DNA of 64,000 nucleotides from JAFMKE01 sp964655225 (GCA_964655225.1 CAZZMB010000007.1:1-64000), one strand, 5' to 3'. Positions 27,307 to 35,945 are shown, numbered from the stretch's first letter. Numbers and translations are program-made. The notes: generated by a model from the sequence alone, not told the origin.

Positions 27307-28530
27307 CTAGTTCTTCTTGGGATAGCAGCAATAATACTTACTTACAGCTTTCTGCATGGCAAGAGAACTCCACTGGTCTGATGCGTCAGCAAAATCCTTC
27401 ACCTTGCCGCCCTTCATTAGAATTTTAATTTTAGCATGCTTAGGGTTGTAGAGATAGCTGGTTATTTCCTGATTAATCAAAAGATATTCGGCATCTTTCT
27501 CAGAGACCCCAAAACGCTTAATTATATCATTTCTAATCGCTGAAATTTCCTCCTCCTTAAACTGATTATCCTGAAGTTTAATCTTGAATAAATTTCGATT
27601 AACCAAACACTTGGCCAAATGTGCCAGGATTTTATCCTCATGATTCATCCATACTTTAATAGCTGCAAGAATATCAATATCATCTAAATCTGAATACCTT
27701 ATTAAGGTACGTTCATCGGCTTCAAAATTGGATTGATTCACGTCATTTTGAATAAAAAACAGTAGTGCTTTTGAGCATTCTAATGCTATCCCTTGATTGA
27801 CCAAGTATTTTGCCCTGAGAATAAGTTTAACCAACATTTCTTCTGCACAGATAACTGTTTTATGTAAATAAACCTGCCAATACATGATTCTTCTTGAAAT
27901 AAGAAATTTTTCTACAGAGTATATGCCTTTTGCTTCGACCACCATTTCATTATCCACAACATCCATCATATCTATCAAACGATTGTAATTAATAACCCCT
28001 TCACTTACTCCGGTAAAAAAGCTATCTCTTGTGAGGTAATCTAAACGATCAACATCTAACTGCCCACTAATCAATTGGTATAAAAAACGCTTCGGATACT
28101 CATTCTTAAAAATCCGGATAGCAACATCCAATTGTCCATTGAAAATTGCATTAAGTTTCGCCATAAACATCAGGGAAATTTTCTCATGAGCGAGGTCTTG
28201 AATTAAGGTGTTCTCAAGAGTGTGAGAAAATGGGCCATGTCCTATATCATGCAAAAGTATAGCAATTTGAGCTCCACGCTCCTCTTCTTCCGTAATTTTT
28301 ACCCCTTTTTGTTTTAAGGTAAATAAAGCTTTTCGCATCAGGTGATACGCACCCAAGGCATGGTGAAATCGAGTATGATTTGCTCCAGGATACACAAAAT
28401 CAGTTAAGCCCAATTGCTTAATTCGCTTTAGGCGCTGGAAGAAAGGATGCTCAATGATTTGATAAATCAAAGGATCATTAACGGCAATAAAACCATGAAC
28501 AGGGTCATTGATTACTTTTTGCTTCATCAT
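27307..28530 (-). CDS. HD-superfamily phosphohydrolase (COG1078)
   Basis: Metal-dependent phosphohydrolase related to dNTP triphosphohydrolases. The N-terminus reads VINDPVHGFIAVNDPLIYQII and TRFHHALGAYHLMRKA, followed by the HD motif ILLHDIGHGPFSH and QLDVDRLDYLTRDSFFTG, all typical of COG1078 proteins. 407 aa is normal. The likely substrate is a (deoxy)nucleotide, but no member of this exact group in Bacteroidota is known to me with an assigned role. It lies upstream of lpxD with a 47-nt gap and has its own TATATTTG box. Confidence 0.87.
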   Translation of the reverse strand: MMKQKVINDPVHGFIAVNDPLIYQIIEHPFFQRLKRIKQLGLTDFVYPGANHTRFHHALGAYHLMRKALFTLKQKGVKITEEEERGAQIAILLHDIGHGPFSHTLENTLIQDLAHEKISLMFMAKLNAIFNGQLDVAIRIFKNEYPKRFLYQLISGQLDVDRLDYLTRDSFFTGVSEGVINYNRLIDMMDVVDNEMVVEAKGIYSVEKFLISRRIMYWQVYLHKTVICAEEMLVKLILRAKYLVNQGIALECSKALLFFIQNDVNQSNFEADERTLIRYSDLDDIDILAAIKVWMNHEDKILAHLAKCLVNRNLFKIKLQDNQFKEEEISAIRNDIIKRFGVSEKDAEYLLINQEITSYLYNPKHAKIKILMKGGKVKDFADASDQWSSLAMQKAVSKYYCCYPKKN

Positions 28531-28535
28531 ATATG

Positions 28536-28563
28536 CAAATATAAGTTTTTACAACAAAAACAA
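28536..28563 (-). promoter_or_regulatory. Start-proximal promoter of the HD phosphohydrolase gene
   Basis: Minus strand carries TTG (28563-28561), 17 nt, then TATATTTG (28543-28536), then 5 nt and ATGATG. It fits TTG-N17-23-TAnnTTTG and predicts a leaderless or almost leaderless mRNA. Confidence 0.65.
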
Positions 28564-28634
28564 TGACACTTTTACATGTAATAACTGATACCTTAGTTTT
28601 CATTATTTGTTGTATTTTCACACAAACTTAAGTC

Positions 28635-30182
28635 ATGAAAAAGCTTCTATTTTTTTTAATCTTATCGGCTAATAATATGTATGCACAGCAGCAAATACAT
28701 AAATGCTATACGACTGAGTATATTCAAATATTGGAGCAAAAAACTCCCGACTTCAAGAATAATGTTCATACATTATTTAACGCAGCAAAAGTTCATAGTG
28801 AAAAATTTCATGAGCACAAATCAATAAATGCGGCACCCGATACTGTTTTTCGAATTCCTGTTGTTTTTCATGTAGTTTTTAATGGAAGTAATCAAAATAC
28901 AAACTACGCATTGTTACAAAGTCAGCTTGATGTTTTAAATGAAGATTTTCGCCGATTAAATGGAGACACTAGCAATACAAGAGCCATTTTTAAGAATAGA
29001 GCGAGTGATGTTGGCTTCGAGTTCTTTTTTGCGACTATCGATCCTGAAGGCAACCCAAGCAATGGAGTGACAAGGACTTCAACGTCCACGACCTTTAGTT
29101 TTTTCAATCTAGATGCGATGAAATCCTCTTCTTCGGGAGGTAAAGATGCCTGGAATACAGACAAATATTTAAATATTTGGGTTTGTGATTTAGGTGGAGC
29201 AATCTTAGGTTTTGCTTATCCACCATCAAATGCTCCAAATTGGCCTGCAGGTCAAAGTGCAGGCAACGCAAGTGAAGAAGGCGTAGTCTTGCATTATGAG
29301 ATTATCGGAAGAAACAACCCGTTAGCTTCAGGTCAACTCTCTATAGCTGATCGAGGTAGAACGGCAGTGCATGAAGTTGGTCATTATTGGGGCTTACGGC
29401 ATATTTGGGGAGATAGTGGAAATCCATTTTTAGGAACACCTGATTGTAACATAACACAGGATGATGGATTTTTGGATACTCCTCATATGGGTAACAATTC
29501 ACAGCAAGCAGGATGTAGCTTCAATAAGAACTCTTGCACCAATGGAGAAACACCAGATGAACCAGATATGGTAGAAAATTATATGGATTATTCTACTGAG
29601 TCCTGCCAAAATATGTTCACCCAACAACAAGCGGGCTTAATGAGAAGTATGGCTGTAATTGGTCGCCCTAACGTAGTTCACATTATTCAAGACGAACAGT
29701 TCAACTTAGATACAGGGGATTGGATAGTGGTGAATGGAACAGATACCTTTCAAATCGTAGCAGGTGTTACGATCGACCTACAGGCTGGAGATGAAGTCAT
29801 GTTTCTTAATGAGAATAATGGGTTTAGCTATACCGTAACGGACGCAAGTGCTTCTATTGTGGCCTCAGCAACAGCAAGTGCTACTGAGAGTGGAACGATT
29901 AGCTTCTCTTCTAGCCCGACAAGCAACAAAGATCTTGTCAGCGCGCACTTTTCTATTTTCCCTAATCCAAGCAAGGATGTTTTCAATATTCAACATCAAT
30001 TCGCAGGCAATCAGCTTTTTATGAGCTTGTATAATCAAGTGGGTAAGTTAATCATCAATGAGCCAATTACAGATGAAAATGTTCAGTTTGATATTACCGA
30101 GCTTCCCAACGGTGTCTACTTTATACAGATTAGAAATAATTCTTCACTGCTTAGTGTTTCGAAACTAAGTGTAATGAAATAA
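28635..30182 (+). CDS. Secreted M43 metalloprotease with T9SS sorting domain
   Basis: Secreted zinc protease. A signal peptide ending at about MYAQQ precedes a propeptide-like stretch, then the M43 domain with HEVGHYWGLRH (first His residue 246), DTPHMGNNSQQ and the Met-turn ENYMDYSTESCQNMFTQQQ. The C-terminal ~80 residues are a type A T9SS sorting domain: FSIFPNPSKDVFNIQH, SLYNQVGKLI, ELPNGVYFIQI and a final SVSKLSVMK. This gives a complete relative of the gapped protease at 14247-15895. It lies about 0.7 kb upstream of porX, the T9SS regulator. Confidence 0.9.
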   Translation: MKKLLFFLILSANNMYAQQQIHKCYTTEYIQILEQKTPDFKNNVHTLFNAAKVHSEKFHEHKSINAAPDTVFRIPVVFHVVFNGSNQNTNYALLQSQLDVLNEDFRRLNGDTSNTRAIFKNRASDVGFEFFFATIDPEGNPSNGVTRTSTSTTFSFFNLDAMKSSSSGGKDAWNTDKYLNIWVCDLGGAILGFAYPPSNAPNWPAGQSAGNASEEGVVLHYEIIGRNNPLASGQLSIADRGRTAVHEVGHYWGLRHIWGDSGNPFLGTPDCNITQDDGFLDTPHMGNNSQQAGCSFNKNSCTNGETPDEPDMVENYMDYSTESCQNMFTQQQAGLMRSMAVIGRPNVVHIIQDEQFNLDTGDWIVVNGTDTFQIVAGVTIDLQAGDEVMFLNENNGFSYTVTDASASIVASATASATESGTISFSSSPTSNKDLVSAHFSIFPNPSKDVFNIQHQFAGNQLFMSLYNQVGKLIINEPITDENVQFDITELPNGVYFIQIRNNSSLLSVSKLSVMK

Positions 30183-30193
30183 AAAAATAAAAA

Positions 30194-30739
30194 ATGATGA
30201 AAGTCTTAGCATTCGCAGGAAGCAATAGTAAAGCCTCAATAAATAAACAGTTAGTCGAGTATGCCGCTTCCCTCTTCGAGGTTGAAAAGGTCGAGCTCTT
30301 AGATATCAATGACTTTGAAATGACCATATTTGGGATAGACAAGGAAACTGAGCAGGGAATACCTGATTTAGCTTATACCTTTGCTGATAAAATTACTCAT
30401 ACGGATATCATACTCATCTCACTAGCTGAACACAATGGCGCATATTCTGCTGCATTTAAAAATATATTCGATTGGATTTCTCGAATACCAAAGCAATCCG
30501 TTTTCCAAGATAAAGGTGTTTTCATCATGGCGACATCAACTGGAGCAAGAGGTGGTGCAGGTGTTCTTGAAATGGCAAAGAGTCGTTTTCCATGGAATGG
30601 AGGGAAAGTTTTAGCTACCTTCTCCCTTCCTAGCTTTGAGGAAACATTTCAACCCGGTATTGGCATTATCAATAAAACTTTAAAGGAAGAGCTCATACAA
30701 AAAATTGCAAAAATTAAGTTAGATTTTTCTGCAGAATAA
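30194..30739 (+). CDS. NADPH-dependent FMN reductase family protein
   Basis: Flavodoxin-like quinone or azo reductase. The FMN phosphate-binding loop FAGSNSKASINKQLVEYA is at the N-terminus, followed by EHNGAYSAAFKNIFDWISR and MATSTGARGGAGVLEMAKSRFPWNGG. 181 aa is typical. Two ATGs in tandem (30194, 30197) start it. It follows the M43 protease by 11 nt and may be read through from it. The physiological substrate is not predictable. Confidence 0.88.
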   Translation: MMKVLAFAGSNSKASINKQLVEYAASLFEVEKVELLDINDFEMTIFGIDKETEQGIPDLAYTFADKITHTDIILISLAEHNGAYSAAFKNIFDWISRIPKQSVFQDKGVFIMATSTGARGGAGVLEMAKSRFPWNGGKVLATFSLPSFEETFQPGIGIINKTLKEELIQKIAKIKLDFSAE

Positions 30740-30816
30740 GCAGTTTTCAATTTTAACTCAATTTAAGTCTCACTCTCTAAAATAAATAGGTGTTTAAGAA
30801 GTTTAATATCTGTAAA

Positions 30817-30830
30817 CTAGAAGATTCTAG
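30817..30830. repeat. Palindrome CTAGAA-GA-TTCTAG upstream of porX
   Basis: Perfect 6-bp inverted repeat with a 2-bp centre, 44 nt before the porX ATG, in the 135-bp spacer after the FMN reductase gene. Operator-like in form; no recognised regulator and no TAnnTTTG box in the spacer. Confidence 0.4.
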
Positions 30831-30874
30831 CTTACTAATTGGCGGTCTAAAATGTCTGTTAAAAAATAAAAAAT

Positions 30875-32428
30875 ATGTCAAAAATTAGAATCCTTTGGGC
30901 TGATGATGAAATTGATTTGCTGAAGCCACAAATTATGTTCCTTGAAAATAAAGGTTATGAAATTATACCAGTGACTAATGGTCAAGATGCCATTGATAAG
31001 GTGAAAGAGGAAGAAGTGGATGTAGTATTTCTCGATGAATCAATGCCTGGTTTAACCGGACTTGAGACCCTCCCTAAAATAAAAGAAATCCAGCAACACC
31101 TTCCCGTGGTCATGATAACCAAAAATGAAGAAGAGGACTTGATGGAGGAAGCTATTGGCTCTCAAATTACAGACTATCTAATTAAGCCTGTAAAATCTCA
31201 GCAAATACTACTTACCTTAAAAAAAATAGTAGACAATAAACGATTAGTGAAAGAAAAGACTCAATCGAATTATCAGCAAGAATTTCAACGACTTTTCATG
31301 CGAATGCAAGACCATTTAGATTATAACGAATGGGCAGATTTATATAAGAAATTGGTATTTTGGGAATTGGAATTAGAAAAATCTAACACCTACGAAATGG
31401 CAGAAATTTTGGCATCGCAGAAAACAGAAGCCAATCGAGAATTTTGTAAGTATGTAAGTAAAAACTATTTAGACTGGTTCAGTGAAGATGAAGACAAGCC
31501 CCTTCTTTCCCACAATCTGTTTAAAGAGCGAGTCTTTGATTTATTAAAAGAAGATAAACCTACATACTTTATCCTTATCGACAATTTACGATATGACCAA
31601 TGGAAAATACTCGAACCTTCCTTATTGGACAATTTTAAAGTGCAAAATGAGGAAATGTTTTACAGCATCTTACCAACAGCTACTCAGTATGCAAGAAATG
31701 CAATTTTTAGTGGACTAACGCCGCTTCAAATTCAAGAGCACTACCCCAATTATTGGAAAAATGATGAAGAGGATGGAGGTAAAAACTTATACGAGGCAGA
31801 ACTAGTTAAAGCGCTTATTAAAAGAAACTTCAAAGATGATTTAAAAGTTTCATATACTAAAGTAACCAACTTTGAAAAAGGAAAAGATTTAGAAGATAAA
31901 ATTTTAAATGGGATGAATAATCGCTTGAATGTCATAGTATATAACTTTGTCGATACCATTTCACATGCAAAAACAGAGATGGATATGATTAAAGAATTAG
32001 CAAGTGATGACAGTGCCTACCGTTCTTTGACCTTGAGCTGGTTTGAACACTCCCCTCTACAAAATGCCATTCAGAAACTAGCCAATAAAGACGTAAATAT
32101 TGTGATTACAACTGATCACGGAACAAAGTTAGTTTCCCATCCTTCAAAATGTATTGGAGACAGAGATACAACATCTAACATCCGATATAAAACTGGTAAA
32201 AGCTTAGCATTTGATGCGCGGGATGTATTCGAAATTAAGAACCCTAAAGATGCTCAACTCCCCTCTTCTCGATTAAGTTCAAGTTATATCTTTGCAAAAG
32301 ATGACAATTACCTAATTTATCAAAACAACTATAACAAGTTTGCCACATACTTTAAAGACACCTTTCAACATGGCGGACTTTCTCTAGAAGAAATGATCAT
32401 TCCATTTGTTGTTTTAAAAAGCAAATAG
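30875..32428 (+). CDS. porX: PorX, T9SS response regulator with PglZ domain
   Basis: Two-component regulator that controls type IX secretion. Residues 1-125 are a receiver domain (acidic pair Asp10-Asp11, phospho-acceptor Asp54 in VVFLDESMPG, Lys in YLIKPV). A helical linker leads to a PglZ/alkaline-phosphatase-like domain from about 205, with FILIDNLRYDQWK, LPTATQYARNAIFSG, FVDTISHAK and ITTDHGTKL as metal-site segments. 517 aa is normal for PorX. It is followed by tsaE and ald at short spacing, a gene order I recall from other Bacteroidota. The partner PorY is not in the window. Confidence 0.93.
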   Translation: MSKIRILWADDEIDLLKPQIMFLENKGYEIIPVTNGQDAIDKVKEEEVDVVFLDESMPGLTGLETLPKIKEIQQHLPVVMITKNEEEDLMEEAIGSQITDYLIKPVKSQQILLTLKKIVDNKRLVKEKTQSNYQQEFQRLFMRMQDHLDYNEWADLYKKLVFWELELEKSNTYEMAEILASQKTEANREFCKYVSKNYLDWFSEDEDKPLLSHNLFKERVFDLLKEDKPTYFILIDNLRYDQWKILEPSLLDNFKVQNEEMFYSILPTATQYARNAIFSGLTPLQIQEHYPNYWKNDEEDGGKNLYEAELVKALIKRNFKDDLKVSYTKVTNFEKGKDLEDKILNGMNNRLNVIVYNFVDTISHAKTEMDMIKELASDDSAYRSLTLSWFEHSPLQNAIQKLANKDVNIVITTDHGTKLVSHPSKCIGDRDTTSNIRYKTGKSLAFDARDVFEIKNPKDAQLPSSRLSSSYIFAKDDNYLIYQNNYNKFATYFKDTFQHGGLSLEEMIIPFVVLKSK

Positions 32429-32430
32429 TC

Positions 32431-32844
32431 ATGGAATACACTATTCACAGTTTAGATGATTTAAACCTACTTGCAAAGCAGTTAATTATTCAAATTAAAC
32501 AAGAAAGAGTTATCCTGTTTGAGGGTGAAATGGGAGCAGGAAAAACCAGCTTAATTAAAGCCATTTGCAAAGAAATTGGCTATACTAAAGATGTAACTAG
32601 CCCTACATACTCTATTGTTAATGAATACTCTAATAACAATATTCTAATCTATCACTTTGACTTATTCCGCTTACAAAACTTAGAAGAGGTATTGGATATT
32701 GGATTTGAAGAATATTTAGACAGTACGGCAATCTGTTTAGTGGAATGGCCCAGCAAAGCAATGGACCTAATAGCCCATGGCATGAAGATTCAAATCAAGA
32801 AAATAGATGTAAATAGCAGAAAAATTAGTACTTTTAAGTTTTAG
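32431..32844 (+). CDS. tsaE: tRNA t6A biosynthesis ATPase TsaE
   Basis: ATPase of the complex that makes threonylcarbamoyladenosine at A37 of ANN-decoding tRNAs (with TsaB, TsaC, TsaD). Walker A reads GEMGAGKTSLIKAIC, followed by VTSPTYSIVNEYS, HFDLFRLQNLEEVLDIGFEEY and ICLVEWPSKA, all family hallmarks. 137 aa is normal. The gene starts 2 nt after porX, so it is in the same transcript. Confidence 0.93.
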   Translation: MEYTIHSLDDLNLLAKQLIIQIKQERVILFEGEMGAGKTSLIKAICKEIGYTKDVTSPTYSIVNEYSNNNILIYHFDLFRLQNLEEVLDIGFEEYLDSTAICLVEWPSKAMDLIAHGMKIQIKKIDVNSRKISTFKF

Positions 32845-32861
32845 CTAAGTTCTATTTATTT

Positions 32862-34085
32862 ATGTCTACCCAGGAAAAAAAATTTGAAGGAATTACCAAG
32901 AAACTTGGTTTATTGCCGCAAGAACAAATTGCTTTAGCTGAAACAAAGGACGGTAAATTGTTTATTGGCCTGCCCAAAGAACGAACCTATGAAGAAAAAA
33001 GAATTGGATTAACGCCAGATGCCGTAGAGGTTCTTATCGCTAATGGGCATCAAGTAATTGTCGAGCATGATGCAGGAAAAGCTTGCGGTTTTTTCGATTA
33101 CATGTATTCTGAAGCAGGAGCAGAAATCACCAAAAATACTGAAGAAGTTTTCAAAGCAAATATTGTTATTAAAGTTGCTCCACCTACTCTTTTTGAAATT
33201 GAGTTGATGCAGCCTGGACATCATCTTATATCTCCGATACATATGCCGAGCATTACAAAAGAGTATCTGTATGCCCTAATGAAGAAAAAAATTAATGCTA
33301 TTGCTTATGAATTCCTCAGAGATGAGTCAGGCAATTATCCTTTTGTAAGCGCAATGAGTGAAATAGCAGGTTCTAATGCTGTTTTAATAGGCGCAGAGCT
33401 CTTGAGCAATGCCCACAACGGCAAGGGATTAATTCTAGGAGGTATCTCGGGAGTGCCTCCATCAAAAGTAGTAATTATTGGTGCAGGAGTGGTTGGAACT
33501 TTTGCTTCCCGCGCTGCTATTGGTCTTGGAGCGCAAGTATCAATTTTTGACAATGATGTGCACCGATTAAGTGATTTACAGAATAATATTGGCCAAAGAG
33601 TATTTAACTCAGTAATTACCCCAGAAGTACTTAAAAGGGAATTAGAACAAGCGGACTTGCTGATTGGAGCAATCCACAGCAAAACGGGAAGAACTCCCGT
33701 AATTGTTTCAGAAGAAATGATTTCAAGCATGAAAGCAGGCTCTGTGGTTATTGATGTAAGCATTGATCAAGGTGGTTGTTTTGAAACAAGTGAAATGACA
33801 ACGCTTAAGAAACCTACATTTGTCAAGCATGAAGTGATTCATTATTGTGTACCAAACATACCTTCAAGAGTTTCTCAAACCGCAAGTTATGCATTTAGCC
33901 ATCTACTCACGCCTATATTGTTTAAAGCACATGAGCATGGCGGAATGGAAAGTTGGGTGCGAATGGATAGAGGGACATGTCTGGGCTTATACACTTACAA
34001 TGGCCATTTAACTCAGCGAAATTTATCTCAAATTTTTGATATTAAATTTACCAATTTGGATTTGATATTTAGCGCAGGGATTTAA
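32862..34085 (+). CDS. ald: Alanine dehydrogenase
   Basis: NAD-dependent oxidative deamination of L-alanine to pyruvate (AlaDH/PNT family). The N-terminal catalytic domain has GLPKERTYEEKRIGLTPDAV, and the NAD domain VVIIGAGVVGTFASRAAIGLGA, followed by RTPVIVSEEMISSMKAGSVV and the closing VPNIPSRVSQTASYA. 407 aa is somewhat longer than the 370-aa norm, the extra being ~35 N-terminal residues. PNT alpha subunit is an alternative, but no PntB is adjacent. It follows tsaE by 17 nt. Confidence 0.9.
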   Translation: MSTQEKKFEGITKKLGLLPQEQIALAETKDGKLFIGLPKERTYEEKRIGLTPDAVEVLIANGHQVIVEHDAGKACGFFDYMYSEAGAEITKNTEEVFKANIVIKVAPPTLFEIELMQPGHHLISPIHMPSITKEYLYALMKKKINAIAYEFLRDESGNYPFVSAMSEIAGSNAVLIGAELLSNAHNGKGLILGGISGVPPSKVVIIGAGVVGTFASRAAIGLGAQVSIFDNDVHRLSDLQNNIGQRVFNSVITPEVLKRELEQADLLIGAIHSKTGRTPVIVSEEMISSMKAGSVVIDVSIDQGGCFETSEMTTLKKPTFVKHEVIHYCVPNIPSRVSQTASYAFSHLLTPILFKAHEHGGMESWVRMDRGTCLGLYTYNGHLTQRNLSQIFDIKFTNLDLIFSAGI

Positions 34086-34088
34086 CTG

Positions 34089-35099
34089 CTATAAAAATTG
34101 AGCCTTATCAAGATTCAACCAGCTCAAAGTAGAATTACAGAAAATGTCATCTACTGTTTCTTCCGATAATCCCATTTCACTTATAAACTTTCCAATTTCC
34201 AAATCTCCAAGAGGAAAGGGGTAATCTGTTCCTAAACACACTCGATTGCTTCCCTGTAAATCGAGTACATAGTTTAACATCTTATCATCATGAGTGATAC
34301 TGTCTACCCAAAATTTACCTAAATATTCTTTGGGGTTGACCGGATTATCAATAGCCACAAGATCAGGTCGACAATTAAAACCATGCTCCACCCGACCTAT
34401 TGTAGATAAGAAAGAACCACTAGCATGAGAAAAACAAAAACGTAGTTTCGGAAATTTCTCCAAAACTCCTGAAAAAATAAGGGAACAAATCGCTCTACTC
34501 GTTTCTGCAGGCATTCCCACCAACCAAGGCAACCAATACTTCTCCATACTATTAAAGCCCATCATATTCCATGGATGAACCATAATCGCCATCCCTAAGC
34601 GCTCTGCAGCTTCATATATCGGGAAGAACCGTTCATCGCTTAAATTAATATCATTGATATTTGACCCGATTTGAATACCGGGCAAATTAAGTACTGTCTT
34701 ACATCGCTCTAATTCTTGAATAGCATACGCTGTATCCTGCATGGGTAAAGTACCCAAAGCAATATAATTTTTAGGATATTTCTGCTGTAGATTTGCAATA
34801 TCATCATTTAAAAATTGTGCTACTTCTAAACCATCCTTTGGCTTTGCCCAATAAGAAAAAAGTACTGGAATCGTACATACTACCTGAACCTGTGTCTCAA
34901 ATCGTTCATATTCTTTAATACGATATTCTGGATCCCAACAATTAACAAAGATCTCCCTAAAAAACTCATTACCCTTCATCATTCGGGCATAATTTTTTTT
35001 ATGGAAATCCAAATAAATAAAATCTCCATATCCAAACTTATCCGCCCATCTTGGTATATTCTTAGGTAAGATATGACTATGCATGTCTATTTTCAGCAT
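34089..35099 (-). CDS. 2-amino-3-carboxymuconate-6-semialdehyde decarboxylase (ACMSD)
   Basis: Amidohydrolase-superfamily metal-dependent decarboxylase that diverts the kynurenine pathway of tryptophan breakdown from NAD synthesis to 2-aminomuconate semialdehyde. Strong ACMSD landmarks: DMHSHILPK (His7/His9), NCWDPEYRIKEYE, VPVLFSYWAKPKDG (here IPVLFSYWAKP), LGTLPMQD, MVHPWNMMGF, YWLPWLVGMPAETSRAICS and LGTDYPFPLGDLE with the metal-binding Asp. 336 aa is the family length. No other kynurenine gene is adjacent; an AMSDH-like aldehyde dehydrogenase is at 11625-13076. It converges on ald with 3 nt between stops. Confidence 0.93.
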   Translation of the reverse strand: MLKIDMHSHILPKNIPRWADKFGYGDFIYLDFHKKNYARMMKGNEFFREIFVNCWDPEYRIKEYERFETQVQVVCTIPVLFSYWAKPKDGLEVAQFLNDDIANLQQKYPKNYIALGTLPMQDTAYAIQELERCKTVLNLPGIQIGSNINDINLSDERFFPIYEAAERLGMAIMVHPWNMMGFNSMEKYWLPWLVGMPAETSRAICSLIFSGVLEKFPKLRFCFSHASGSFLSTIGRVEHGFNCRPDLVAIDNPVNPKEYLGKFWVDSITHDDKMLNYVLDLQGSNRVCLGTDYPFPLGDLEIGKFISEMGLSEETVDDIFCNSTLSWLNLDKAQFL

Positions 35100-35103
35100 G
35101 CTA

Positions 35104-35111
35104 CAAAGAAA
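35104..35111 (-). promoter_or_regulatory. Near-consensus -7 box (TTTCTTTG) of the ACMSD gene
   Basis: One mismatch to TAnnTTTG, with the same 4-nt gap to the ATG seen at other genes in the window. Weak on its own; supported by the repeated spacing. Confidence 0.35.
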
Positions 35112-35177
35112 CGAAATTTTAATGAAACAACTTGGACAAAAGCCCTTGAGAAACCGACCCAGTATTCCTGAGTAGTC

Positions 35178-35402
35178 TTATTTACATCTTCCTAATGTAT
35201 AGCGTATTACTCCGGCACAACTTGCAGCACAACTATTGCTATACGTTTTAAAATCGCAGCCACAAACAGGGTCATATTGTTGCGTGCAGATACAATCATC
35301 CTTGATTACTCCCGTACAATCTTTTTGAATACTCTTTTTATTTGAGCAGCTCATTAAAAGACCAATGGTTATCAAAACCCCTGTATATAAAAATTTATTC
35401 AT
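35178..35402 (-). CDS. Kazal-type protease inhibitor lipoprotein
   Basis: Very small lipoprotein (74 aa). The signal peptide ends in the lipobox LLMSC (Cys19); residues about 29-73 match a Kazal domain, with CICTQQYDPVCGCDFKTY, then SNSCAASC and a final Cys. Kazal domains inhibit serine proteases by a canonical loop just before the PVCG motif. Bacterial members are rare but known in Bacteroidota. It should sit on a membrane surface. Possible roles are self-protection or inhibition of outside proteases; no partner is linked. Confidence 0.82.
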   Translation of the reverse strand: MNKFLYTGVLITIGLLMSCSNKKSIQKDCTGVIKDDCICTQQYDPVCGCDFKTYSNSCAASCAGVIRYTLGRCK

Positions 35403-35473
35403 CGGTTAGCCTTCTTAGAAAGTAAAATTATTTTTTTGGTGCATTGGTTTTTTAAACCTCTCCTTATGCAGCT

Positions 35474-35481
35474 CAAATTTA
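35474..35481 (-). promoter_or_regulatory. -7 box TAAATTTG upstream of the Kazal lipoprotein
   Basis: Exact TAnnTTTG on the minus strand, 71 nt before the ATG. No TTG at the -33 position. Confidence 0.4.
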
Positions 35482-35584
35482 CAAAAAGCCGCTGATATCG
35501 TTTTGAATAATTTATGCTTAGATAATTCTACTCAAAACCGGGTAGTCATCACGCAATAGAAATATATGTACAAACTAATTTTCA

Positions 35585-35592
35585 TACTTTTC
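35585..35592 (+). promoter_or_regulatory. Near-consensus -7 box (TACTTTTC) of the zinc-ribbon gene
   Basis: One mismatch to TAnnTTTG and again 4 nt before an ATG (35597). Confidence 0.35.
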
Positions 35593-35596
35593 AGCA

Positions 35597-35938
35597 ATGA
35601 AATCATTTTGTAAAGAATGCGAATCACCACTTATAGGTAGAATAGACAAAAAATTTTGCAATGACTATTGTCGTGCAAGTTATCACAGTCGGCAAAACAG
35701 AACAAGCAATCAAACCATACGACTGATTAATAATTGTCTTAGACGAAATAGGAAGATTTTGGAAGATTATTACCTAAAAAATGGACCACTTGTTAATCAA
35801 AACTATCTGCTTAGTCAAAATTTCAACTTTACTTTTTGCACGCATCACATTGATAAGACACAAGTGAAGCACTATTACGATTACGCTATACAGCCAACTG
35901 ATTCCATTAATTATGAAATAATTCGAGCAGAGGAATAG
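35597..35938 (+). CDS. Small zinc-ribbon protein, unknown function
   Basis: 113 aa. The N-terminus carries a zinc-ribbon-like set (FCKECESPLIGRIDKKFC then NDYCRASYH), similar to the DUF2116 type in which two C-x2-C-like pairs bind zinc. The rest is basic and helical (RLINNCLRRNRKILEDYYLKNG) and ends with the conserved-looking YDYAIQPTDSINYEIIR. Function unknown; nucleic-acid or protein contact is plausible. It is alone on the plus strand between two minus-strand genes and is convergent with rfbC. Confidence 0.7.
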   Translation: MKSFCKECESPLIGRIDKKFCNDYCRASYHSRQNRTSNQTIRLINNCLRRNRKILEDYYLKNGPLVNQNYLLSQNFNFTFCTHHIDKTQVKHYYDYAIQPTDSINYEIIRAEE

Positions 35939-35945
35939 GACTGGA

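Noticed and set aside
30875..32428. PglZ domain as part of a BREX/Pgl phage-defence system
   Set aside because: The PglZ domain is fused to a receiver domain (PorX) and no BrxC, PglX, BrxL or Lon-like gene is nearby.
33335..33763. 142-aa open frame antisense to ald
   Set aside because: Lies opposite the NAD domain of alanine dehydrogenase; no independent support.
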